Shown here piece after piece: positions 1 to 5,998 of a stretch of 8,197 nucleotides of DNA. The notes beneath the pieces are model-generated. The model worked only from the letters and a program-made list of their open reading frames with translations. It searched no databases and was not told the DNA's origin. The translations under genes were made by a program, and so were the position numbers. Source of the stretch: Chitinispirillaceae bacterium (GTDB taxonomy: Bacteria > Fibrobacterota > Chitinivibrionia > Chitinivibrionales > Chitinispirillaceae). The stretch spans positions 1 to 8,197 of the forward strand of contig JAFGOU010000552.1 in assembly GCA_016926315.1 (NCBI GenBank), read 5' to 3'. Numbering within the stretch: the first letter of the stretch is position 1; each line of letters begins with the position of its first letter.

Positions 1-165
1 CAGCAGAACGGGACGCAGGACGATAAGCGCCGCCGCGCAGGACAGGGAAAGGACGATGAGCGTCGACCCTATAACGCCGCCGGTAAAATGTCCGGCAATC
101 GCCAGCATGAACAAAAACAGGAGTACCTTGATGTTACGGCCGTTATGCGACAAGAAAGGTTTCAC
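1..165 (-). CDS. N-terminal 55 codons of an unidentified membrane protein (partial)
   Basis: The reading frame is open from a GTG at 163-165 to the left edge and continues beyond it. The GTG overlaps the TGA of the upstream receiver gene (GTGA), the usual sign of translational coupling. After a short polar start (MKPFLSHNGRNIK) come two hydrophobic stretches, about residues 14-25 and 30-50, separated by a Gly-rich turn (HFTGGVIGS), so this is the beginning of an inner-membrane protein. I do not recognise the family. Because it sits directly after a stand-alone receiver, a membrane sensor kinase or other signalling protein is possible, but nothing visible (no H-box, HAMP or PAS) proves it. No strong Shine-Dalgarno sequence precedes the GTG. 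An internal ATG at codon 20 would cut into the first membrane segment and is less likely. Confidence 0.6.
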   Translation of the reverse strand, partial: MKPFLSHNGRNIKVLLFLFMLAIAGHFTGGVIGSTLIVLSLSCAAALIVLRPVLL

Positions 166-572
166 GGTGACGGTTGTTGACTCTTGTTCGTTTCGGTGGG
201 TGGGGGCGTCATCAGCGAAGTAACCAGTTCAAGCACTTTTTCCCCTTCCGGGGGTTTGGTAATGATGCCGCTGAACCCCAGGTTCGCGAGGCTTTTCACG
301 GTATGTTCCTGCGTAAATGAGGTAATGGCGACCACCGGGATGTTTCTGGTGGATGAGTGCTTTCGCAGGTTGTTTAAAAACCTTATGCCGTCCATAATCG
401 GCATTTTTATATCGGTGAGGATGATATGGGGATGTTCGGATTCGACCTTGGAAAGCGCCTCAAAACCGTTCATGGCTGAAATGACATCATAATATTTGTA
501 AAGAAAAAGCTCCAGAAGATCGAGCGTGTCATGGTCGTCGTCGACGATAAGCACCTTTGTCTGTTCGCTCAT
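162..572 (-). CDS. Stand-alone CheY-like response regulator receiver
   Basis: A 136-residue single-domain receiver that accepts a phosphoryl group from a histidine kinase. The full REC signature is visible: the acidic pocket D11-D12-D13 (VLIVDDD), phosphoacceptor D54 in the ILTDIKMPIMDG motif, the switch residue T84 and the conserved lysine K106 followed by P107. The receiver ends near residue 122, and a Pro/Thr/Ser-rich tail follows (MTPPPTETNKSQQPSP) with no DNA-binding or enzymatic output domain. It must therefore act through protein contacts, like CheY, or pass phosphate on. The ATG overlaps the TGA of lptFG (ATGA, 569-572), and an AAAGG ribosome-binding site lies 7 nt upstream (580-584). 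It is thus co-expressed with the LPS permease and the downstream membrane protein. The cognate kinase is not in the window, unless it is the truncated neighbour. Confidence 0.93.
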   Translation of the reverse strand: MSEQTKVLIVDDDHDTLDLLELFLYKYYDVISAMNGFEALSKVESEHPHIILTDIKMPIMDGIRFLNNLRKHSSTRNIPVVAITSFTQEHTVKSLANLGFSGIITKPPEGEKVLELVTSLMTPPPTETNKSQQPSP

Positions 573-3160
573 CGTGAGGCCTTTCTATACAGGAAGAGTC
601 CGATGATCAGGAAAAGACCATTGCCCAGCCACGCGCCGACCAGCGTCGGCATATGGCCGTTCTGGGCAAACACGATGGCAAACCGGGAAAGGAGCCAGTA
701 GGTAAAAGCAAGTCCCAGTCCGATGCCGAAAAACACCGCCGAACCCTTTCGGCCGGCCCGTGCCGTGATGGCGATACCCAGCAGGATGACGATGACATTC
801 ATGAACGGCAGTGCGATTTTAAATTCAAGTTCTCCAAGGAATTGGCGGACCTTTTCGCCCCGGCGTTGTGCCGCTTCGATATAGGATTTCAGCTCCCAGT
901 AACTCATCTCTTCCTTGTTTTTGATGCGCGCTACCATATCGATGGGCATGGCGGTGAGTAGTGAATCCCGAAGGGTATCGATACCGGCGGTGACGACGGT
1001 ATCGCCGTTGAACGTACGGACCGTCGCCGTTATAAACCTCCATCCCGTGGTGTCGTACGACATGGATTCGGCCTGAATACGTTCGACAATGCGCGATGAA
1101 TCGAATCGCTCGCGCCATATGCCGCGGGCGACCTGCGGCGAGGTGCCGAACTCCTGAAAAATGTAAATGACGTTCCGTTCACCAAAATAATAAAAATTGC
1201 GGCGGTACTCGCGCAACACGCCCTTTCCTTTTTTCGCCCGCATTTGACGCACCGGAGAGTCCTTCGGTTCGCGGATGGTTTCCATGAGCTCCTTCCGCAG
1301 GAGATTGGTCCTGGGGATGACTTTCTCTCCCGCATAAAAGGAGCCGACCGACAGCAGAAGCCCGAGGAAAAGAAGCGGCAACGAGAGCTGGCGTATGCCA
1401 ACGCCGGCCGCCTTCATGGCAATGATCTCGCTGTTCTTTCCCAGCCTTCCCATGGCAATCATCGCGGCAATGAGAAGTACCAGCGGAAGGGTTATCTGTA
1501 CGATCCAGGGAAGATAGTACCAGTAGTAGAGACCCGCCTCAAAAAACGATGCCTGTTCAAAGCGCTTGAGATTTGAAACGTAGTCGATCACCACAAATAT
1601 GGCGATAAAAGCCAACATAAAACCGAAGAGATATCCGGTAAAGAGAGAGATCAGGTACATGGGAAGTGTGCCGACGGTTCGTTTGAGCAACCATTGCGGA
1701 ACATGCAGCAAAAAACCGGTAAGGCGACCGGGAAAGCTCGACCCCACCCGTCCGAAAAGCGACTGTTCGCCGGTTGACATTTTACGCCATAATCCGATGA
1801 TCCAATCGAAACGGATCGTGGTCTCCCTGAGCATGAGCGCCATGAGCACCAAGCCGCAAAGCGCGATAAGGGCATTTCCCGTCCACATGGCGATACCGGG
1901 GGGGACAATCATTTTATCCCCCAACGACTCGCCGCCGATGAGAAACGCCCAGTACGCAATAAAAAAGAAAATGCTGTAACTCGCGCCGACGGTAAGACCG
2001 CCCCGACGCGCCATGATACCGAGCGGCGCGCCGATGAGCACGAATACCAGGCAGGCAAAGGCGATGGCGTATTTCTTGTGGACCTCGACCATGTACTGGC
2101 TGATGAGCTGCCGGTTCGAACGGATATGCCGCTGGGTGCGTTCAGCGAGGTCGGCCGATTCCTGCACTTTCAATCGAACCGCCTGACCGGGACGTCCGGT
2201 CAGGGCGACCCACCCGGTAAAATCAGGAAGGCGGACCGTATCTGAAGCGTCGGCAAGGGAGGCGGCAGGGGAGGCAAGGGAGTCGAGCACGTCGATCTGA
2301 CGGGTCAGGGTATCGATGAAAGAATGGTATTGGGTGATCGAACGGCGGTTGTCGTTTTCAAGTTCCCTGACTTCAAACAGCATGGCCTGTGAACTCATCT
2401 CCCGGTCGCTGCGGTAGCTTGAGCTGGTCCGTTCCAGCCGGGTATCGATATTTTTAATGTACACCACCTGACTGCCGAACCTGCCCAGGAAATATTCGTT
2501 TCCGCTTGTCCGGGAGAGACTATGGGTCTCTCCGTCAAAAAGGGAGAGCTCGAGGTACTGCTGGTCAGCAGTCATACGGAGGATTCCCCGCGCGGCGACG
2601 GTCGTGGAAGGGTCCTGGCCCGGCATGTCGGAAAAAATGCGGACGCCCTTCAGGTTTCCGTTGCGCGGGTCGACCTCTTCCGTGTAGATCGTGTAATTGG
2701 CAAAATCGCGTATCAACACCTTTGGCTCGATGAATGCCGCAGGCCGCTTGCGGGAGATGTCGGAAAGCAGATTGGCGGTACGATGGTTCGCGTCCGGTAA
2801 AACCAGATCATTAAAAAAAACGAGAAGCGCGGTACAAATCGCCGCTGCCGCGAAAACGGGCATCATCAGGGTATACATGCTCTGCCCCGATGCTTTTATC
2901 GAGGTGATCTCGTTATCTCCGGACATCCGGCCGAAGGTCCATAAAGTCGCGGTAAGAATGGCCATGGGTACGGCCAGTGCGATAATCCATCCGAGCTGGA
3001 TAATGAATATCTCCAGCACAATTGCCGGATCAAGGCCCTTGGAAACGATCCTGTCGAGAAGCATGATCATATTCTGCATGATGAAGTAAAAAACAATGAT
3101 GCTGAGCGAGGTAACGAAAGGGAAAATGAGCTCCCTGGCGATGTAACGGTAGAGGATCAT
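569..3160 (-). CDS. Fused LptF-LptG lipopolysaccharide export permease
   Basis: An 863-residue protein made of two YjgP/YjgQ-family (LptF/LptG) permeases joined end to end. In other diderms LptF and LptG are separate proteins of about 360 residues that pair with the LptB2 ATPase, extract LPS from the inner membrane and pass it to LptC/LptA. First half: membrane segments about 13-34, 52-76 and 98-117, a periplasmic region about 120-360, then segments about 365-385, 394-410 and 422-444. Second half: about 502-525, 549-571, 590-610, periplasmic 611-778, then 781-799, 807-830 and 838-857. Each half has a coupling-helix sequence after its second membrane segment (GDNEITSIKASG near 81-92; GKNSEIIAMKAAG near 574-586), the site expected to contact LptB. 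The second half looks LptG-like (FVVIDYVSNLKRFE). The first periplasmic domain carries a polar helical stretch about 254-345. The start fits the family (MILYRYIARELIFPF), but no Shine-Dalgarno is visible. No lptB, lptC or lptA is present here. Confidence 0.93.
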   Translation of the reverse strand: MILYRYIARELIFPFVTSLSIIVFYFIMQNMIMLLDRIVSKGLDPAIVLEIFIIQLGWIIALAVPMAILTATLWTFGRMSGDNEITSIKASGQSMYTLMMPVFAAAAICTALLVFFNDLVLPDANHRTANLLSDISRKRPAAFIEPKVLIRDFANYTIYTEEVDPRNGNLKGVRIFSDMPGQDPSTTVAARGILRMTADQQYLELSLFDGETHSLSRTSGNEYFLGRFGSQVVYIKNIDTRLERTSSSYRSDREMSSQAMLFEVRELENDNRRSITQYHSFIDTLTRQIDVLDSLASPAASLADASDTVRLPDFTGWVALTGRPGQAVRLKVQESADLAERTQRHIRSNRQLISQYMVEVHKKYAIAFACLVFVLIGAPLGIMARRGGLTVGASYSIFFFIAYWAFLIGGESLGDKMIVPPGIAMWTGNALIALCGLVLMALMLRETTIRFDWIIGLWRKMSTGEQSLFGRVGSSFPGRLTGFLLHVPQWLLKRTVGTLPMYLISLFTGYLFGFMLAFIAIFVVIDYVSNLKRFEQASFFEAGLYYWYYLPWIVQITLPLVLLIAAMIAMGRLGKNSEIIAMKAAGVGIRQLSLPLLFLGLLLSVGSFYAGEKVIPRTNLLRKELMETIREPKDSPVRQMRAKKGKGVLREYRRNFYYFGERNVIYIFQEFGTSPQVARGIWRERFDSSRIVERIQAESMSYDTTGWRFITATVRTFNGDTVVTAGIDTLRDSLLTAMPIDMVARIKNKEEMSYWELKSYIEAAQRRGEKVRQFLGELEFKIALPFMNVIVILLGIAITARAGRKGSAVFFGIGLGLAFTYWLLSRFAIVFAQNGHMPTLVGAWLGNGLFLIIGLFLYRKASR

Positions 3161-3206
3161 GGTACCGGTAAAATAGTTTATCGAAGGGGAGGAGGGATGG
3201 CGTTAA

Positions 3207-3234
3207 ATTATAATTGACCGAAGTAAAATGGTAA
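3207..3234 (-). promoter_or_regulatory. Candidate sigma-70 promoter for lptFG operon
   Basis: Read on the minus strand, a perfect TATAAT -10 box lies at 3212-3207. A TTACCA -35-like hexamer (4 of 6 matches to TTGACA) lies at 3234-3229, with a 16-bp spacer. Transcription would begin near 3200 and give a leader of about 40 nt before the lptFG ATG at 3160. The -10 is strong and the -35 weak. The box abuts the -35 of the divergent promoter, so polymerases at the two promoters probably compete. Confidence 0.5.
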
Positions 3235-3243
3235 TGGTATACT
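3214..3243 (+). promoter_or_regulatory. Sigma-70-like promoter for the cpoB-like gene
   Basis: TTGACC (-35, 3214-3219; 5 of 6 consensus) and TATACT (-10, 3238-3243; 5 of 6) are separated by 18 bp. The predicted start of transcription is near 3250, leaving a leader of about 49 nt. A CAAGGA ribosome-binding site at 3286-3291 lies 7 nt before the ATG at 3299. This is the best-formed promoter in the window. Confidence 0.65.
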
Positions 3244-3283
3244 ACGGTTGTACGCTCCTGGTACCGCAGTAATTTTACCATTT
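3226..3283. repeat. Inverted repeat AAATGGTAA / TTACCATTT and tandem ATGGTA hexamers
   Basis: A perfect 9-bp inverted repeat, AAATGGTAA at 3226-3234 and TTACCATTT at 3275-3283, is 40 bp apart. The left arm runs into a head-to-tail duplication of ATGGTA (3228-3233 and 3234-3239) that covers the spacer and -10 of the plus-strand promoter and the -35 of the minus-strand promoter. A further ATGGTA is at 3159-3164, at the lptFG start codon. The arrangement resembles operator half-sites for one factor controlling both directions, but the base composition is low and chance is possible. Confidence 0.35.
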
Positions 3284-3298
3284 CTCAAGGATTGATCA

Positions 3299-4090
3299 AT
3301 GACTACCGCCATTCAACTGACCGCTGCGGTCTTCATGGTTTCCCTCATCGTCGGCTGTGCTGCGACGCACAAGACCAGAGGGTCGGCCGATGCGCTGCTG
3401 CCCGAGATCGATGTCGTTCAGGTCAAGGAGAAATCCGATGAAGCGCTAAAACTCGCGCAGGAAGCAAAACTGGACATCGAAGTGCTCATGACGCGAATGA
3501 CCGAACTCGACAGCAGGGTAATTGCCGTTTCCGAAGAGGTCGCCAGCATTTCCTCGGCTAAGATAGAGGAGCTCGAAACCCGGCTTGCGCTTCTTACCGA
3601 GGCATACAAGGACCTCTTCAACCAGGTAAAATCCGTTGATGCATCGTCTGCCGTCAAGGCCAAAAAAGGGGACCAGACCGCAACCTTCTCTCCCTCGTCC
3701 GCTACCGGTCTGCTGTCATCTCCTGAATACGATCTCTATCAGAAAGGCCTCCACTATTTCAACGCCCGTAAATTCGATCTGGCGATCACTTCGTTTACCG
3801 ACCAGCTGAACGAATTCCCGGCAGGAAAATACAGCGCCGATGCGCATTTCTGGATAGCCGAGAGCAACTACTCGCTTAACAACCATTCCACCGCCGTTGT
3901 ATCGTATCATAAAGTGACTGAAATCAAAGGTTCGTCAAAGGCGGATGACGCGCTGTACAAACTCGGACTCACCTATTTGAAGCTCGGCCAGCAGGGCCTT
4001 GCAAAGGACGCCCTGAAAATGCTCGTCCAGCGCTACCCGGCCAGTGAATACGTGGAGCGGGCTGAAAAACAGCTGAAAACGCTGAAGTAG
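3299..4090 (+). CDS. CpoB/YbgF-like TPR lipoprotein with N-terminal coiled coil
   Basis: A 263-residue protein, about the size of E. coli CpoB (YbgF), the periplasmic partner of Tol-Pal and PBP1B that links outer-membrane constriction to septal peptidoglycan synthesis. It has a hydrophobic signal segment (about 5-19) ending in a lipobox, I17-V18-G19-C20, so it should be lipidated at C20. Alanine at +2 has no inner-membrane retention signal by the E. coli Lol rule. Residues about 38-115 are heptad-rich coiled coil, 116-140 a Ser/Ala/Lys linker, and about 142-263 three tetratricopeptide repeats (SPEYDLYQKGLHYF; YSADAHFWIAESNY; KADDALYKLGLTYLKLG). This order matches CpoB. Oddities: E. coli CpoB is not lipidated; the signal peptide has no Lys/Arg before its hydrophobic core; and no tolB or pal is adjacent. 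An in-frame TGA two codons upstream rules out a longer start. Another coiled-coil/TPR lipoprotein role is possible. Confidence 0.82.
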   Translation: MTTAIQLTAAVFMVSLIVGCAATHKTRGSADALLPEIDVVQVKEKSDEALKLAQEAKLDIEVLMTRMTELDSRVIAVSEEVASISSAKIEELETRLALLTEAYKDLFNQVKSVDASSAVKAKKGDQTATFSPSSATGLLSSPEYDLYQKGLHYFNARKFDLAITSFTDQLNEFPAGKYSADAHFWIAESNYSLNNHSTAVVSYHKVTEIKGSSKADDALYKLGLTYLKLGQQGLAKDALKMLVQRYPASEYVERAEKQLKTLK

Positions 4091-4379
4091 CGCGAACCCC
4101 GGGTGAGGCAGGTTTCGCATACCGTTATCCCCAGAGTCACCGTACTTTTTCTTTTCCCAGGCTACATTATCCTCCCGTAATCTTTCAGCATATGCTATTT
4201 TCAATGGTTGATCACCCAGTTTTGGAAGGATATCGATAGCGGGCGTTTTTCCATGCCTATCAACAATGCTTTGATGGAATAAGACTCGATACTCATATTT
4301 CCCGTCAGACAAAAATACGCAAAAAACGTATCGTTATCTGACAAAGAACCTAACCATTATAAAAACGGATCGTCAAACG
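4091..4379. other. AT-rich intergenic gap with a possible decayed antisense reading frame
   Basis: Positions 4141-4380 contain 93 G/C of 240 by hand count (about 39%), against about 60% in a typical coding line such as 7621-7680. On the minus strand one frame reads from ATG 4357 through seven codons, a TAA (4334-4336), then continues open through the whole gap. The residues look protein-like (for example YEYRVLFHQSIVDRHGK and LPKLGDQPLKIAYAERL). The frame finally runs antisense into the cpoB-like gene, ending at 3935. This could be the remnant of a gene or mobile element, but I recognise no family. On the plus strand a TATAAA (4358-4363) might serve as a -10 for bamD, without a convincing -35. 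The short inverted repeats at 4092-4118 and 4315-4331 lack T-tracts and are not convincing terminators. Confidence 0.3.
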
Positions 4380-5144
4380 ATGAAGCTACGGTACAGTGTT
4401 GTCAGCGGCGTCATTATTCTTGTAGTATGTTCCTTTCTCGGTTCCTGCGCCGGAGGGAAAAAAGTCAAGAAACCGCGTTACGATTGTTCCAAACGTATTA
4501 CCCTGGCCATCGAGAAATATAACAAGAAAAAGTACTCCTCGGTAAAGACCCTGATCGATGATGCAAAAATCCAGTGCGCCGGCGCTTCGGGGTTGGATAC
4601 GGCAGGGTATTACCTCGGCATGTCACTTCTGAAGATGAAACTGTACGATGAGTCCAGGCTTGAATTCACCCGGCTCATGCAGGAGTATCCCAACTCCCCG
4701 TTTTACGAGGAAGCGCTTTTCAGGATTGCCTATGCTGCGTACAAAGGCTCGAGACCGGTTGACCGCGACCAGACGGAAACGAAGGAGTCGGCGCGGCTTC
4801 TAAATGATTTCCTTGAAAACTATCCGTCGAGCGCCTTTGCGGACAGCGCACAGAAATATATGAAACAGGCGGTTAACAAACTGGCGCTCAAAGAGTTCGA
4901 AGTGGCAAAATTCTACCAGAAAATAGGAGAGAAGGAGGCTGCGATTATCAGCTACCGGTCGTTTATCAGGGAATATCCGGCGGTCGAATATACGCAGCAG
5001 GCCTATTGTAACCTCGGACAGGTTCTCATCGATTTGAATCGCCTGGCCGAGGCGCGTGATGTGCTGAACACGCTTGTCGAGCAGGAACCAAAAGGTGAAA
5101 TCGCAAAAAAAGCACGCGAGCTGCTTGCGCGCTGCGCGGAGTGA
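4380..5144 (+). CDS. bamD: BamD-like outer-membrane assembly lipoprotein
   Basis: A 254-residue lipoprotein (E. coli BamD is 245). BamD is the essential TPR lipoprotein of the BAM complex, which recognises outer-membrane protein precursors and works with BamA to insert them. The signal peptide has basic K2/R4, a hydrophobic core at 7-20 and a textbook lipobox L20-G21-S22-C23. Alanine at +2 fits outer-membrane sorting. Tetratricopeptide-type helices fill residues about 36-250. The most diagnostic stretch is 124-200: SRPVDRDQTETKESARLLND, an acidic/Gln helix found in BamD, then an ENYPSSAFADSAQ repeat, AKFYQKIGEKEAA and FIREYP. Two later repeats (201-234 and 236-254) close the solenoid. It starts at ATG 4380, with only a weak CGGAT ribosome-binding site (4366-4370). 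It heads a plus-strand run of closely spaced genes. A generic YfiO-domain lipoprotein cannot be excluded, but length and motifs favour BamD. Confidence 0.88.
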   Translation: MKLRYSVVSGVIILVVCSFLGSCAGGKKVKKPRYDCSKRITLAIEKYNKKKYSSVKTLIDDAKIQCAGASGLDTAGYYLGMSLLKMKLYDESRLEFTRLMQEYPNSPFYEEALFRIAYAAYKGSRPVDRDQTETKESARLLNDFLENYPSSAFADSAQKYMKQAVNKLALKEFEVAKFYQKIGEKEAAIISYRSFIREYPAVEYTQQAYCNLGQVLIDLNRLAEARDVLNTLVEQEPKGEIAKKARELLARCAE

Positions 5145-5766
5145 CCTGTCGGGAGCATCGGTCCCGGCGCCAACGGTCATTGCGCCGGCCGGGTCCCTCG
5201 GACTCCTGGGCGGCATATTCGATCCGGTGCACTGCGGTCATCTCGCCGCAGCACAGCTTGCCATCGACTATTTCGGCCTGAGGAAACTCCTTTTCGTTCC
5301 GTCCGGAAACCCGCCGCACAAAGTGCCCCCTCTTGCTTCCCCCGCAAATCGTCTGGCCATGCTGCGCCGATCCTTGAGGGGAAATCCTCGCTATGGCGTA
5401 TGGAAAGGCGAACTGCGGCGTTCGGGAACCTCCTATACCATCGATACGCTCGATGCTCTTGCCAGAGAGTACCCGCACCGGCAGTTTTATTTCATCATCG
5501 GTTCAGACAATCTTCCGGAGATCGTGACCTGGCGCCGTTACCGGGAGGTGCTTGAACGTGTGACCCTCTGTGTGGCGCAACGACCGGGATATTCGAACGC
5601 ATTACCGCGCTCTCTTCCGGCGGAGCGCATTGTTTTTTTTCCTTCTCCGCAATGGGGCATCAGCTCCTCTCTGGTACGCGACTATCTGAAGCGCGGATTT
5701 ACCTGCCGTCATATGGTTCCTCAGCCGGTTTTAGAGTATATTTTACACCATACACTGTATACCTGA
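5095..5766 (+). CDS. nadD: Nicotinate-nucleotide adenylyltransferase (NadD)
   Basis: NadD adenylylates nicotinate mononucleotide with ATP to give deamido-NAD in the cytoplasm, a core step of NAD synthesis. Numbered from the chosen GTG (223 residues), the nucleotidyltransferase motif GGIFDPVHCGH is at 39-49 with H46 and H49 as the ATP-binding histidines. The substrate-site segment RSGTSYTIDTL is at 109-119, IIGSDNL at 134-140, and the C-terminal ISSSLVRDYLKRG at 189-201 matches the family's ISSTxIR motif. Start choice is the uncertain point. Most NadD proteins begin a few residues before the GG motif, yet no ATG, GTG or TTG lies there. GTG 5095 has an AGGA 8 nt upstream (5083-5086) and overlaps bamD by 50 bp. 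TTG 5125 and TTG 5074 are alternatives. The 33-residue leader is Ala/Pro/Ser-rich and looks unstructured. An eight-T run (5633-5640) leaves the frame intact. Confidence 0.93.
   Translation: MKSQKKHASCLRAARSDLSGASVPAPTVIAPAGSLGLLGGIFDPVHCGHLAAAQLAIDYFGLRKLLFVPSGNPPHKVPPLASPANRLAMLRRSLRGNPRYGVWKGELRRSGTSYTIDTLDALAREYPHRQFYFIIGSDNLPEIVTWRRYREVLERVTLCVAQRPGYSNALPRSLPAERIVFFPSPQWGISSSLVRDYLKRGFTCRHMVPQPVLEYILHHTLYT
5164..5188 (+). repeat. GC-rich 7-bp hairpin just after bamD
   Basis: CCGGCGC (5164-5170) and GCGCCGG (5182-5188) form a perfect 7-bp inverted repeat around an 11-nt loop, 20 nt past the bamD stop and inside the presumed N-terminal extension of nadD. No T-run follows, so it is not an intrinsic terminator. 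In the transcript it could stabilise the 3' end of bamD or modulate nadD translation. In this G+C-rich DNA a 7-bp stem may also be coincidental. Confidence 0.35.
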
Positions 5767-5771
5767 CCTTT

Positions 5772-5788
5772 AAGGGGATTGTCCTGTG
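5772..5788 (+). promoter_or_regulatory. Ribosome-binding site fixing the GTG start of the zinc-ribbon gene
   Basis: AAGGGGA at 5772-5778 lies 7 nt before GTG 5786-5788. It starts 5 nt after the nadD stop. This is one of the strongest Shine-Dalgarno matches in the window and supports the small downstream frame as a real translated gene rather than a chance ORF. Confidence 0.7.
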
Positions 5789-5989
5789 GCCGATGTACAG
5801 GAGTCAGGACGCAAACCGGGGCCGAGAAAATTCCTGGGCATCTATTTTCGTTGCTGCAACGTGTATTGCCGGATTTATAAAAACCGTTGGGGAACGGCGT
5901 ACGTGGGCCGCTGCCCGCGTTGCGGAAAACCGGTGTATGTCGGCATCGCGAAAGAGGGATCGAGCAGCAGATTTTTTGAAGCGGAATAG
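5786..5989 (+). CDS. Small zinc-ribbon-like protein (67 residues)
   Basis: A short basic protein with five cysteines: C23, C24, C28, C43 and C46. The second pair is a classical zinc knuckle (RCPRCGKPV). With the first cluster (FRCCNVYCRIY), separated by a short beta-like segment (KNRWGTAYVG), it forms a plausible single zinc ribbon covering nearly the whole protein. The C-terminus (SSSRFFEAE) is polar. I do not know a function. The pattern CC-x(n)-RIYKN-x-x-GTAY-x-GRCPRCG resembles conserved uncharacterised small proteins I believe occur in planctomycete-like genomes, but that is recollection, not a search. The GTG start is set by a strong AAGGGGA site. The gene begins 19 nt after nadD, and its TAG overlaps the ribosome-binding site of the radical SAM gene, so all three are probably co-translated. 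There is no signal peptide. A nucleic-acid or protein-binding accessory role is a guess. Confidence 0.8.
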   Translation: MADVQESGRKPGPRKFLGIYFRCCNVYCRIYKNRWGTAYVGRCPRCGKPVYVGIAKEGSSSRFFEAE

Positions 5990-5998
5990 GGCAAAACA

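Noticed and set aside
2813..2820. Homopolymer runs of eight bases (2813-2820, 5633-5640, 6274-6281) as frameshift sites
   Set aside because: The reading frames of lptFG, nadD and amrS continue normally across them with family motifs on both sides.
3030..3281. Minus-strand 83-codon ORF beginning in the divergent intergenic region
   Set aside because: It overlaps the lptFG start out of frame, contains the promoter elements and reads as low-complexity His/Leu-rich text.
4092..4118. Imperfect hairpin (GCGAA...TTCGC) after the cpoB-like stop as a terminator
   Set aside because: Five perfect pairs with a mismatch and no following T-run; the nearest T-rich stretch (about 4145-4155) is too far away.
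3935..4312. Full 125-codon minus-strand ORF as an intact gene
   Set aside because: Its second half is antisense to the strongly supported cpoB-like gene. Only the part inside the AT-rich gap is worth a look, and that is reported as a possible remnant.
4315..4331. Small inverted repeat ATACG/CGTAT around an A-tract upstream of bamD
   Set aside because: Only 5 bp of stem and A-rich; too weak to call an operator or terminator without comparison to relatives.
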